Shown piece by piece: positions 36,755-45,042 of a DNA stretch of 64,000 nucleotides. The position numbers and the translations under genes were made by a program. The stretch covers positions 7,514,501 through 7,578,500 of the forward strand of contig NZ_JACHMB010000001.1 of assembly GCF_014204795.1 (NCBI RefSeq), in the 5' to 3' direction. The notes beneath the pieces are model-generated. The model did no database searches, was not told where the DNA came from, and saw only the letters and a list, made by a program, of their open reading frames with translations. Within the stretch, counting starts at the first letter, position 1; every line of letters begins with the position of its first letter. This DNA comes from Nonomuraea jabiensis. Its GTDB lineage: Bacteria; Actinomycetota; Actinomycetes; Streptosporangiales; Streptosporangiaceae.

Positions 36755-37681
36755 ATGCTGCCTGAAGTGCGAGGATGGTTGCGGCACCGTACTTCGTCCG
36801 CCGCGGACTGGCCGCTCCGGGACCTGAAGGCCGCCAAGGGGGAGACCACGGTGAGCGTGGTGCTGCCCGCCCGCGACGAGCGGGAGACCGTGGGCGAGAT
36901 CGTCGGGGTGATCCGGCGCGAGCTGGACGGGCTCGTCGACGAGATCGTGGTGATCGACTCGCGTTCCTCCGACGACACGGCGCTGGTGGCGCGCCGCGCG
37001 GGGGCCTGCGTGCACGCCCAGGACGAGATCCTGCCGCAGCTCAAGCCGATGGACGGCAAGGGCGAGGCACTGTGGAAGTCCCTCGCCGTGACCTCGGGGG
37101 ATGTCCTGGTGTTCGTGGACGCCGACATCCGGAAATTTCGTGCTTCTCTGGTATTCGGCCTGCTCGGGCCGCTGTTCGCGGACTCCACCGTGGTCTACAC
37201 GAAGGGGTGCTATGACCGGCCCTTGCACGGCACCGCCAACGGCGGCGGCCGCGTCACCGAGCTGGTGGCCCGCCCGCTCATCAACCTCCACTGGCCGCAA
37301 CTGGCCGGTTTCGTCCAGCCCCTGGCCGGGGAGTACGCCGGCCGCCGCTCGGCCCTGGAACGCGTGCCGTTCCTGACCGGGTACGGCGTGGAGCTGGGGC
37401 TGCTGATCGACCTGCTCGACCTGGCCGGGCTGGACGCGTTCGCGCAGGTGGACCTGGGCTCGCGCGAGCACGCCCCGCAGTCGACCGAGGCGCTCGGGAG
37501 GATGGCGTCCCAGATCATGCTGGCCGCCTGGTCACGCCTGCTGCGTCAGGGCAAGATCGAGAGCTGCCACGAGCCGTCCGTCCGGCTGGCACAGTTCCGG
37601 AGGGGGCCGGACGGGCACGACATCCTGCTCCGCGACGTCGGGATCGGCGAGCGCCCGCCCATGATCACCGTGGCGCCTTGA
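36755..37681 (+). CDS. gpgS: Glucosyl-3-phosphoglycerate synthase
   Basis: Encodes 308 residues. The GT-A (GT81) fold shows VSVVLPARDERETVGE at the N-terminus, the metal-binding VDAD motif at 121-124 and LAGEYAGRRSALERVPF in the acceptor site. The enzyme joins glucose from an NDP donor to 3-phosphoglycerate, the first step toward methylglucose lipopolysaccharides and glucosylglycerate. I chose ATG 36755 because GGGGGGAGGGG lies just before it. It follows ramB by 33 bases and may be co-transcribed. Confidence 0.95.
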   Translation: MLPEVRGWLRHRTSSAADWPLRDLKAAKGETTVSVVLPARDERETVGEIVGVIRRELDGLVDEIVVIDSRSSDDTALVARRAGACVHAQDEILPQLKPMDGKGEALWKSLAVTSGDVLVFVDADIRKFRASLVFGLLGPLFADSTVVYTKGCYDRPLHGTANGGGRVTELVARPLINLHWPQLAGFVQPLAGEYAGRRSALERVPFLTGYGVELGLLIDLLDLAGLDAFAQVDLGSREHAPQSTEALGRMASQIMLAAWSRLLRQGKIESCHEPSVRLAQFRRGPDGHDILLRDVGIGERPPMITVAP

Positions 37682-37687
37682 ACGCGA

Positions 37688-38281
37688 TCACCGTGACGCC
37701 TTGAAACCGGACGTGACGAACGCGGCGATCTGGTCGCGCATGGCCTCGTGGTCGTCCGCCGCGTCGCCCAGGATGATGCGCCCGAGCTGGCGCATCATCG
37801 ACGGGAACAGCGCCAGCCCCGTCATCATGAACACCATCCGGGCCACCTCGGGCGACGGCTCCACGCCCAGGCCCTCCGCCAGCGAGGCCGTCTTGCGGCG
37901 GCAGCGCTCCACCCGTACCTCTTGCCCGGCCGGCAGGCCCTCCTGGTCGCGGTAGTTGAGCGCCTCCCACATCAGCAGCCGCACCAGCTCGGGATGTGAG
38001 TGGTAGTAGTCCGTCAGCCGGGCCACGTAGTCACCGGGATCGGCGCCCGGGAGGGAGATCTGCGTCGTCAGGTCGTCGAGCGCCTCCTTGATGACCTCGT
38101 CGAACAGCTTCTCCTTGCTGCCGAAATGCCCGTAGATGCGCTCCTTGTTGACGCCGGCGCGCTCGGCGATGCGGTCCACGCGGGCGCCCGCCACGCCGTA
38201 CGCGGCGAACTCCTCCCGCGCGGCCTCCAGCAGGGCGGCGCGCGTGGCGGCGGTCGAGACCTTGGGTGCCATGCCGCCCAT
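37688..38281 (-). CDS. TetR-family repressor of the divergent MFS gene
   Basis: Encodes 197 residues from ATG 38281, which has GGTGG five bases upstream; ATG 38272 (MAPKVSTAATR) is the alternative. The HTH is ARVDRIAERAGVNKERIYGHF. The rest is a helical ligand-binding domain with several Met in the last helices. Two CCAACNNGTTGG operators lie between this gene and the MFS exporter, so it very likely represses both genes. Confidence 0.9.
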   Translation of the reverse strand: MGGMAPKVSTAATRAALLEAAREEFAAYGVAGARVDRIAERAGVNKERIYGHFGSKEKLFDEVIKEALDDLTTQISLPGADPGDYVARLTDYYHSHPELVRLLMWEALNYRDQEGLPAGQEVRVERCRRKTASLAEGLGVEPSPEVARMVFMMTGLALFPSMMRQLGRIILGDAADDHEAMRDQIAAFVTSGFKASR

Positions 38282-38289
38282 GATAGCCA

Positions 38290-38301
38290 CCAACCAGTTG
38301 G
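38290..38301. promoter_or_regulatory. TetR operator copy 1
   Basis: CCAACCAGTTGG: CCAAC and GTTGG arms around two bases, next to the TetR gene start. The same element recurs 38 bases away. Confidence 0.75.
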
Positions 38302-38320
38302 TTGTAATCCAACTGAACGG

Positions 38321-38350
38321 TTGACATCCAACTAGTTGGTTGGCTACCGT
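38321..38350 (+). promoter_or_regulatory. MFS gene promoter with operator copy 2
   Basis: TTGACA (38321-38326) and TACCGT (38345-38350) form -35 and -10 elements with 18 bases between them. The perfect palindrome CCAACTAGTTGG (38328-38339) fills the spacer, so a bound repressor would exclude RNA polymerase. ATG follows at 38359, giving a very short or no leader. Confidence 0.72.
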
Positions 38351-38358
38351 CGCGACAC

Positions 38359-39561
38359 ATGACGACCACCTTTTCCCCCGCGCCGCACCACGCGGCGGCG
38401 CCCTCGCCGGCCGGCCTGCCCTTCGGGCGCACGCTGGCGGCCTTCACCCTCACCGCCGTGCTGGTCAGCGGCCAGCTGTACATCGTGATCCCGCTCCTGC
38501 ACGACATGGCCACCGGTTGGGGCACCTCGGCCGGCGGGCTGACGTGGCTGGTGACCGCATTCGGCATCGGGTACGGAGCCGGTTTCCTGATCTTCGGCCC
38601 GCTGTCCGACCGGTACGGGCGCCGCCGGATGCTGATGATCGGGCTGCCCCTGGCCGCGCTCACCTCGGCGGCGGTGGCATTGAGCCCGAACCCCGAAGTG
38701 GCGCTGGCGTTGCGGGCGGTGCAGGGGCTGGCGGTGGCGATGTTCCCGCCCGCGGCCCTGGCGTACCTGGCGGAACGGGTCGAGCCGCGCCGCCGCGTGG
38801 CCGCGATCGCGGCGATCACCGGCGCGTTCCTCGCCTCGGCCGTGCTGCTCCAGGTGGCCGCCCAGCTGCTGGTGGACGTGATCGGCTGGCGCGGGCTGTT
38901 CCTGCTGTCGGCGGCCGGGTTCGTGCTGGCGTTCCTGGGCGTGCGGGCCGTCGCGCTCCCTGACCTGCCGCGTGCGGGCGGCGGCTCGCCGCTGTCGGTC
39001 TACCGGGCGGTGCCGGGCCTGCTCTTCCACCGCGTCCTCGGCCTGCGGTACGCGGCCACGGTCATGCTGATGGCGGGCTTCGTGGCCGTTTACACCGGTC
39101 TGCAGATCTACGGCGTGAGCTCGTCCTCCGAACTCCTCGCACTCCGCGCGGCGGGGCTCCCGTCGATCGTCCTGGTGCCGCTGCTCATGCCCTGGCTGGC
39201 CCGGATCCACGCGCCGATCAGGGCGGCGGCGTTCCTGGCGGCCGGAGCCCTCGCCCTGGCCGCCGTCGGCCTCACCGGGACGGCCGCGCTGGTGCTGCTG
39301 CTGGCCGTCTACGTCGCCGCCATCACCGGCGGCCTGCCCAGCCTGAACGAGGCGATCTCCGCCGGCGCCGGACCGGCCCGGGGGACGGCGCTGTCGCTGT
39401 TCTCCTTCGCCCTCGCGGTCGGCGGCAGCGTCGGCCCGCAGCTGGCCGCCGCGTTCGGGGGGTTCACCCCGCTCCTGTACGGCCTCGCGATCGGCATGGC
39501 GCTGGCGGCCCTCGCCACACTGCTCTCCGGGGTATTCCGCCGCGTAGCTACCGACCGGTAA
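38359..39561 (+). CDS. MFS transporter (12-helix drug:proton antiporter type)
   Basis: Encodes 400 residues with 12 hydrophobic segments. Motif A reads FGPLSDRYGRRRMLM in the loop after helix two, and ALRAVQGLAVAMFPPAALAY marks helix four. The layout is that of AraJ/YnfM-like exporters. Controlled by the divergent TetR through two operators. The substrate is unknown. The stop lies inside a TACCGACCGGTA dyad. Confidence 0.92.
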   Translation: MTTTFSPAPHHAAAPSPAGLPFGRTLAAFTLTAVLVSGQLYIVIPLLHDMATGWGTSAGGLTWLVTAFGIGYGAGFLIFGPLSDRYGRRRMLMIGLPLAALTSAAVALSPNPEVALALRAVQGLAVAMFPPAALAYLAERVEPRRRVAAIAAITGAFLASAVLLQVAAQLLVDVIGWRGLFLLSAAGFVLAFLGVRAVALPDLPRAGGGSPLSVYRAVPGLLFHRVLGLRYAATVMLMAGFVAVYTGLQIYGVSSSSELLALRAAGLPSIVLVPLLMPWLARIHAPIRAAAFLAAGALALAAVGLTGTAALVLLLAVYVAAITGGLPSLNEAISAGAGPARGTALSLFSFALAVGGSVGPQLAAAFGGFTPLLYGLAIGMALAALATLLSGVFRRVATDR

Positions 39562-39569
39562 GGTTTCCT

Positions 39570-39584
39570 GTTACCACTGGTAAC
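39570..39584. promoter_or_regulatory. Palindromic operator before the acyl-CoA dehydrogenase
   Basis: GTTACCACTGGTAAC is a perfect 15-base palindrome (7-base arms, one central base) ending 23 bases before the start codon. A related TACCGACCGGTA dyad lies at 39549-39560. The size suits a TetR regulator of fatty-acid degradation; none is adjacent. Confidence 0.7.
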
Positions 39585-39607
39585 ATCGGGTCGAGGAGAG
39601 TGCGTAC

Positions 39608-40816
39608 ATGACCGGCTTCTGCCCGGAACCCAGCGACGACGTGGCCGAGGTGCGCGACTGGGTGCACGCGTTCGCCCGCGACGTGATCCGCCCGGCGGGC
39701 GCCGAATGGGACGAACGCGAGGAAACCCCCTGGCCAGTCATCCAGGAGGCGGCCAAGATCGGCCTCTACTCCCTCGACTTCTTCGCCACCCAGTGGTTCG
39801 AGGAGAGCGGGCTCGCGCTCCCCGTCGCGTTCGAGGAGATCTTCTGGGGCGACGCCGGCATCGGCCTGTCCATCGTCGGCACCGGCCTGGCCGCCGCCGC
39901 CCTCGCCGCGAACGGCACCCCCGACCAGATGGGGGAGTGGCTGCCGCAGATGTTCGGCACGGAGAACGACGTCAAGCTGGGCGCCTTCTGCGCCTCCGAG
40001 CCCGACGCCGGCTCGGACGTCGGCGCCATCCGCACCCGCGCCGTCCGTGACGGCGGCGACTGGGTGCTGGACGGCGTCAAGACCTGGGCCACGAACGGCG
40101 GCATCGCGAACGTCCACGTGGTCGTCGCCTCGGTCGACCCCTCACTCGGCACCCGGGGCCAGGCGTCCTTCGTCATCCCGCCCGGCACCCCCGGGCTGTC
40201 CATGGGCCAGAAGTTCCGCAAGCACGGGATCCGCGCCTCCCACACGGCCGAGGTGGTCCTGGACGGCGTGCGCGTACCGGGCTCCTGCCTGCTCGGCGGC
40301 GAGGAGAAGCTGGAGGCCCGGCTGGCCCGCGTACGCAACGGGGAGCGGGCGGGGGAGCAGGCGGCGATGCGCACGTTCGAGACCACCCGCCCGTCGGTCG
40401 CCGCCATGGCCGTCGGCATCGCGCGGGCCGCCTTCGAGTACGCCAGGGACTACGCCCGCGAGCGGGAGCAGTTCGGCCGCAAGATCGGCGAGAACCAGGC
40501 GATCGCCTTCCTCCTCGCCGAGATGGCCACCCGGGTGGACATGGCCCGCCTGCTGACCTGGCGGGCGGCGTGGATGGCCCGTAACGGCCGGCAGTTCTCG
40601 CAGGCGGAGGGGTCGATGTCGAAGCTGGTGGCGGGGGAGACGGCGGTGTGGGTGACGGAGCAGGCGATCCAGATCCTGGGCGGTGCCGGATACACCAGGG
40701 AGCACCCGGTGGAGCGCTTCCACCGGGACGCCAAGATCTACACGATCTTCGAAGGCACGTCGGAGATCCAGCGCCTGATCATCGGCCGCGCCGTGACGGG
40801 CCTGCCGGTTCGCTAA
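39608..40816 (+). CDS. Acyl-CoA dehydrogenase
   Basis: Encodes 402 residues. The FAD-binding FCASEPDAGSDVGAI and WVLDGVKTWATNGGIA strands, YAREREQFGRKIGENQAI and the C-terminal FEGTSEIQRLIIGRA are all typical; the Glu in FEGTSEIQR sits at the catalytic-base position of medium-chain enzymes. It oxidises an acyl-CoA to the enoyl-CoA. GAGGAGAG precedes ATG 39608. It follows the MFS gene by 46 bases but has its own operator. Confidence 0.95.
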   Translation: MTGFCPEPSDDVAEVRDWVHAFARDVIRPAGAEWDEREETPWPVIQEAAKIGLYSLDFFATQWFEESGLALPVAFEEIFWGDAGIGLSIVGTGLAAAALAANGTPDQMGEWLPQMFGTENDVKLGAFCASEPDAGSDVGAIRTRAVRDGGDWVLDGVKTWATNGGIANVHVVVASVDPSLGTRGQASFVIPPGTPGLSMGQKFRKHGIRASHTAEVVLDGVRVPGSCLLGGEEKLEARLARVRNGERAGEQAAMRTFETTRPSVAAMAVGIARAAFEYARDYAREREQFGRKIGENQAIAFLLAEMATRVDMARLLTWRAAWMARNGRQFSQAEGSMSKLVAGETAVWVTEQAIQILGGAGYTREHPVERFHRDAKIYTIFEGTSEIQRLIIGRAVTGLPVR

Positions 40817-41180
40817 AATATCCGATCCTCGAAATCCGGTCATTGCGCCCTGTTTCATCACTGTTCCGGCAGAGCGGTTGGCCTGTCCCAGAATGACCTC
40901 GTGTCGACGACGCGTGAATACTCACCCCCAGGCGGGACGCGCGGGTTCTGGTGCTTGTCGCAACACACCTGATCATGGAGAACCAGTCGCGAGCTGCGGC
41001 GCAATACGCTTCCGCACGATCGGGGCGTCCGCCCTTGTGGGCGTCTTGCTTGGCGAGCAGGAGTCCCCGGCGCGTGTGCCGGCCTGCTCCCCACCCCTCA
41101 ACGAATACTCAACCAGTTCTCAACACCGCCCGGCGCACCATATGGATCGCCAGTTGATCAACAGGACAAAGGGGGGCACC
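40817..41180. other. Non-coding stretch with phased repeats at its right end
   Basis: No convincing gene. Codon bias is lost in all frames. The only structure seen is the CTCAAC triplet repeat at 41097-41124 and a GGGGGG ribosome-binding run at 41171-41176. Confidence 0.5.
41097..41124 (+). repeat. Three CTCAAC direct repeats with an exact 11-base period
   Basis: CTCAAC starts at 41097, 41108 and 41119. Read as heptamers TCAACGA, TCAACCA, TCAACAC with 4-base spacers, they resemble the direct repeats bound by SARP or OmpR-like wings. The next gene starts at 41181. A matching pair lies before the secreted protein gene at 44044. Confidence 0.65.
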
Positions 41181-41579
41181 ATGCGATTCGGGACCAAGAC
41201 GGTAGGAATGCTGGTTACGGCCGGCGCGATCATGGCGGCGACACTCGTGAACGGGCCGGCCGCGTCGGCCACTCCGTCTCCGTGCTACGCGTACAACTCC
41301 TCTATCTCTAACCTGGACGGCGGCTACGGCGTGATGAAGGGCTCCTACAACCTCAAGAAGGGGCCCTACGCGGACCGGTGCGGGAACGTGGCCAGGCTCG
41401 GCAAGGGGCGGGTCATCTACTTTCACTGCTGGGTGAAGAACGGGCGCGGCAACCTCTGGGTCTATGGCCGGGTGAAGGGAACGGGGACGTACGGCTGGAT
41501 GTCGATCGACAACTTCAGTTCCATCCGTCACTCGAACTACGAGACGTGCAGGCCGAACGCCGATCGGGATCACACATAG
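41181..41579 (+). CDS. Small secreted protein, SH3-like
   Basis: Encodes 132 residues. A signal peptide (MRFGTKTVGMLVTAGAIMAA to PAASA) is followed by about 100 residues with four Cys and several Tyr/Trp-rich strands (YADRCGNVARLGKGRVIYF, LWVYGRVKGTGTYGWMSID), the pattern of bacterial SH3-type domains in actinobacterial secreted proteins. GGGGGG precedes the ATG. Expression is probably governed by the CTCAAC repeats. Confidence 0.82.
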   Translation: MRFGTKTVGMLVTAGAIMAATLVNGPAASATPSPCYAYNSSISNLDGGYGVMKGSYNLKKGPYADRCGNVARLGKGRVIYFHCWVKNGRGNLWVYGRVKGTGTYGWMSIDNFSSIRHSNYETCRPNADRDHT

Positions 41580-41709
41580 AAGAACTTCTCGTGAGAATCA
41601 AGGACCAGGGCCTTCCCGGCCGACGCCGCAACCTCGGCCTTTCTCGAAACCTCTCGCTTTCATCGGCAACTCGATGACAGCGGGCCGAAATTGGACAGGG
41701 GAGAGACGA

Positions 41710-42744
41710 ATGGTTGACACGCCGAGAGCAACGGCGGCCCTTCTCTCGCTGGTCTTGGCAGCAAGCCTCGTTGCCTGTTCCTCAGCCGGCGAAGAGCGCG
41801 GGCCGGGCGTCGATGGCTGGAACCCGCAAAGCTGGAAGCACCTGGCGCATGCGCAGTTCCAACTGCCGGACACGGCGATTGCCGAGTCCGACAAGGCCAC
41901 GCCGAACACCGCCGTGAGGCAACTGTGCGAGCCCGATGAGCTGCCCGCTGATGCCGGGGATGTGGCAGCCATCCGATCGCTCTTCGACCAGGACTTCACG
42001 AAGATGGCCGTGGTCACCCAGGACCCGCAGACCGCGGCGACTCATGTAGGGTACGTCGACCGTGCTGGCAAGTTCACCGATCTGACCGGGAACGAGGACT
42101 TCGGCAACACTCCGCACGAGCACAACGCGGCCTTCTCTCGGGACGGGAGCGCGGTCTGGTTCACGTACGAGGTAACCGACCAGCCCGGGATCTCGACCAA
42201 GGACCGGGTCGCGAGTCGAGCGCTTGCCGGGGACCACAAGGCGGTCGATCAGTTGGAGATCGGGATGGTCGGCGAGAGCAACCTCATCATGGTGGGGAGA
42301 GCGCCGAGCAGGGCGGTGGTGGACAGTAGTGCCTTCCTCTCGCCGGACGGCAAACGCCTTCTGGCTGGAGGTTACGTCCTGGACGTCCCGGCGGAGGGCC
42401 AAGGGGTGGGCCGGGACCTCGTGGAGAAGGGCAGATACATCTCTTGTGATGGTGGCTGGCTCGACAATGACACGGTGCTGTGTAGCGCGGACGGCAGGTT
42501 TGCCGCGCTGGACATCGCCTCGGGGGCCAAGCCTGGGGCGCCCATAGTCCCCAGCAACGACTACGACAACCACGCCATGGTGATCTCCCCTGACGGTCAG
42601 AGATTCGCGTTTCTCTCCGAGAAGGGGGCCGCGACAGATTACTACCTCTGCGACACCACACCGGGATCCACGCCCCAGAAGGTCGAGCGAACCGGGGAGT
42701 TCTCCGCGCTCGGCGACACTGCTGCGTTCATTGAGTGGCGTTGA
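41710..42744 (+). CDS. Lipoprotein with beta-propeller-like repeats
   Basis: Encodes 344 residues. The signal peptide ends in a lipobox, SLVAC, so the mature protein is lipid-anchored outside the membrane. The body has TolB/WD-like strands (AAFSRDGSAVWFTYEV, SAFLSPDGKRLLAGGYVLDV, AMVISPDGQRFAFLSEKG). No enzyme motif. GGGGAGAG lies close to ATG 41710. It follows the SH3-like gene by 130 bases and could share its transcript. Confidence 0.83.
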   Translation: MVDTPRATAALLSLVLAASLVACSSAGEERGPGVDGWNPQSWKHLAHAQFQLPDTAIAESDKATPNTAVRQLCEPDELPADAGDVAAIRSLFDQDFTKMAVVTQDPQTAATHVGYVDRAGKFTDLTGNEDFGNTPHEHNAAFSRDGSAVWFTYEVTDQPGISTKDRVASRALAGDHKAVDQLEIGMVGESNLIMVGRAPSRAVVDSSAFLSPDGKRLLAGGYVLDVPAEGQGVGRDLVEKGRYISCDGGWLDNDTVLCSADGRFAALDIASGAKPGAPIVPSNDYDNHAMVISPDGQRFAFLSEKGAATDYYLCDTTPGSTPQKVERTGEFSALGDTAAFIEWR

Positions 42745-43387
42745 ACGAGGGTGCCTCCGACGGGGACTGTCCCAGGACGCGAGGCTCTGCCCGATCGCGG
42801 CGCCATGATCCTGACCTGTGCGGTCATCAGGGATTGATCGCGTTGGCATGGCGGGCAATGGATGAGAGCAACCGTGCCAGATCCAAACGCAACTGTCGGT
42901 GCCCAGCCTCTATGACACTTCCCGCGGCTGGGAGTCAGACCTGCCGGCTCGCCCTGCCGCGCTCCGGGGCGGTCGCCGTCTTCCGGCAGGGCGGCAAGAA
43001 CGACGGCACCTTCACTGTGGACGGCGAGGGTGCGGTGGCCGACCCGCGGGTCACCATCGACCTCGCCACCGGCCAGGTCCAGCCGGGCAACTACGTCGTG
43101 GCTCCCTTCGGCGACTACTCCGGATATGGTCTGTTCTGGGAAGACTCCACGAAACCATGGTCGCCTATCCGCACGCCAAGTGACCTCACGCGTAGGAGCC
43201 CGGTCGCGCTCAGTGATGCAGGCGGCCCCAGCGGGGGCACGGCTCAAACTTCTTGACGATCGGCCCGCGGAGCCACCTGGTGCTGGGCATCGGCCCACGA
43301 GCCTGAACGCCGGCGACGGCGATGATCGGCGCGGACCGGGCCGATGCGGACGACCCGCGGCCCGCTGCACACGCGAAGGAGCAGCCC
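42745..43387. other. Degenerate stretch, no intact gene
   Basis: About 640 bases with no good frame. A piece near 42960-43170 still reads protein-like (AVFRQGGKNDGTFTVDGEG, then GNYVVAPFGDYSGYGLFW), perhaps the remains of a secreted-protein gene. The frame before it is not biased. Confidence 0.4.
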
Positions 43388-43735
43388 GTGAACGAGCTGG
43401 TTGACGTCATCACCACATGGTTCGACGGCCGATCAACCACGAGCATGGTGGTGTGGGGGTGGCCCATGCTGGTGTGGGGCCGCGTCGGGAAGGCCATGCT
43501 GTACTTCGCCGCGCTGTCCATGCGGGCTGGGCTGCTCGCTCGAGGAGTACCAGGCCTTCCATCAGAGCGTCATCGCAGAGCTGCCCCGCGTCCACACGGA
43601 GGGCGACGGCAATCCATGCGACCGCGAGCACGACCATCTGTGCGCCAGACAGCATCGTCACATTTCTCTGCGGATCGACGCGTTCCTGACGGAACATGTG
43701 CCTGATGAGAAGCCCTCCAGGGTGCGCTCCTGGAT
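43388..43735 (+). pseudogene. Frameshifted remnant of an unknown gene
   Basis: From GTG 43388 the frame reads VNELVDVITTWFDGRSTTSM, then VVWGWPMLVWGRVGKAMLYF. Near 43530 the coding signal moves to another frame (LEEYQAFHQSVIAELPRVHT, then ISLRIDAFLTEHVPDEKPS). The two parts together would make about 115 residues with one membrane helix. The function is not recognised. Confidence 0.45.
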
Positions 43736-43816
43736 CAGGCAGCGCCCTGCGGCTCGCCCTTCCGGACGCGGACGCCCAGGCAGCCGCGCTGCTCTCGGAC
43801 CGCGACGTCGGCAGGA

Positions 43817-43966
43817 ACGGCGTCACGGCTACCGAGCGGATCCTGGCGGCCGGCCCCATCCAACACCGAGATCGCCGCCCGGCCGTGCGTCAGCAAGGCC
43901 GCGGTCAGGACTCACCTCAACCGGGCCATGGCGAAGCTGAACCACATCCACCGTTGCCTGGTCAGC
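43817..43966 (+). pseudogene. Remnant of a LuxR-type response regulator DNA-binding domain
   Basis: SNTEIAARPCVSKAAVRTHL followed by NRAMAKLNHIHR (43859-43954) matches the NarL/LuxR helix-turn-helix. The preceding piece, NGVTATERILAA, corresponds to the (L)TxREreVL start of the domain but lies in a different frame. No receiver domain remains. The histidine kinase partner is absent here. Confidence 0.6.
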
Positions 43967-43979
43967 GCTCTGACGGATC

Positions 43980-43996
43980 CTCAACAGATCCTCAAC
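43980..43996 (+). repeat. Two CTCAAC direct repeats with an 11-base period
   Basis: CTCAAC at 43980-43985 and 43991-43996, the same hexamer and spacing as before the gene at 41181. They lie 48 bases before the start at 44044; TACCCT at 44007-44012 could be a -10 element. Confidence 0.6.
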
Positions 43997-44043
43997 ACGA
44001 CCGCTCTACCCTCCTCCCATACCGATCGAGATGGGAGCTGGTC

Positions 44044-44418
44044 ATGGGCAGGATTTCGCGGTTCGGGCTCGTCGCCGCAGGCGTGGTGGTGGGCGGCGCG
44101 CTCGTCTGGGGCGGGGTCGCGGCGGCGGGCCGGCTCTCGGGGCCCGCGCTCACCGTCGTGAAGGAGAGCAGGCAAGTCCCCAAAGGTTATCTCTCCACGA
44201 ACGTGGTGTGCCCGGAGGAGCAGCACGCCATCGGCGGCGGCTACGCCTATCACGGAGACCACGACCTGGAGAATCCTGTGACCGTCGAGGTGAACGCGCC
44301 TGAGACCACCAGCGACAAGCCGGGGAGCGTGGCCGACGCCTGGGGTCTGTTCTTCCTCAACCCCAAGAACAAGACGATCACCGTCGAGGTTTCGGTGATT
44401 TGCGTCCCCATCGGCTAG
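44044..44418 (+). CDS. Small secreted protein, unknown function
   Basis: Encodes 124 residues. An N-terminal hydrophobic segment (FGLVAAGVVVGGALVWGGVAAAG) acts as signal or anchor. The mature part contains VPKGYLSTNVVCPEEQHAIG and ITVEVSVICVPIG with two Cys likely paired; this pattern occurs in short actinobacterial secreted proteins of unknown role. GGGAG precedes ATG 44044. The CTCAAC pair upstream suggests control with the SH3-like gene. Confidence 0.75.
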   Translation: MGRISRFGLVAAGVVVGGALVWGGVAAAGRLSGPALTVVKESRQVPKGYLSTNVVCPEEQHAIGGGYAYHGDHDLENPVTVEVNAPETTSDKPGSVADAWGLFFLNPKNKTITVEVSVICVPIG

Positions 44419-45042
44419 CCCCGATGCCGACCAGTTGGATAACGTCCGTAGCGGGTGGCGATCGCCAAAGTGCCGGGTTCGCAGGGAGTCACGCAGCCCC
44501 TGCTGGGCCAGGGCTCCGTGCTCGTGCCGAGCTGCCACAGCGCCCATTCGGCGTGTCTCGGATCTTGGAGAGTCACCTCCATCCGCGCATGTCCCAGCAA
44601 GGACCGTATCGACGAGCTCGAACGGCACGAGCTCGGTCAACTCCCCCGAATGCCCGGGAGCGAGCTACCTCCCGGCTGTCGCGCGGGGCGAAGAGTCCGT
44701 CTCGACAGCGCGGGAAACAGCAGAGCCGGCATACTCGGCAAGCAACGGAGAACCAGTTCTTCGACGGCTGGTTGTGTTCCGAACCTCAGCGTGTGGCCCG
44801 AGGAATGGGACAGCCGGTGGCGACAACCAGGGGGAGGCCGTCCCCGGCGAGCGAACCCGACCAGCCACGCACCGCCGCGCCGCCCCCTCAACCGGGATGT
44901 CCCCGCCCCTCACCGCCGGCAGCCCGCGATGCTTCGGCGCGGTCGGCGTGCGATCTCGGCTGTCATCGTCGCGTACCCCGAGCGGCCCCAGGATGCGAAA
45001 TTTCCACCCACACCTTCCTGTGGGAAGGAAATCTGGATCAGA
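44419..45042. other. 624 bases without an intact gene
   Basis: No biased frame. On the minus strand near 44555-44600 the translation LLGHARMEVTL resembles the C-terminal LGHA motif of tyrosine recombinases, but nothing else of an integrase is visible. The right end holds a hairpin before the kinase gene. Confidence 0.4.
45001..45031 (+). promoter_or_regulatory. Hairpin covering the Shine-Dalgarno-like region of the large kinase gene
   Basis: CCCACA (45007-45012) pairs with TGTGGG (45019-45024), and flanking TTTCC (45001-45005) pairs with GGAAA (45027-45031). The purine run GGGAAGGAAA next to the start region would be partly hidden in the folded RNA. Confidence 0.45.

Noticed and set aside
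35261..37471. 736-codon minus-strand frame opposite ramB and gpgS
   Set aside because: Antisense shadow of two genes with clear family motifs.
44520..44610. Tyrosine integrase gene on the minus strand
   Set aside because: Only the LLGHARMEVTL piece is suggestive; no catalytic Arg or Tyr region can be found, so it is kept as a remark and not called as a gene.
44455..45042. 196-codon upstream extension of the giant kinase
   Set aside because: No codon bias, contains Cys/Arg-rich nonsense, and the kinase domain starts naturally after ATG 45043.
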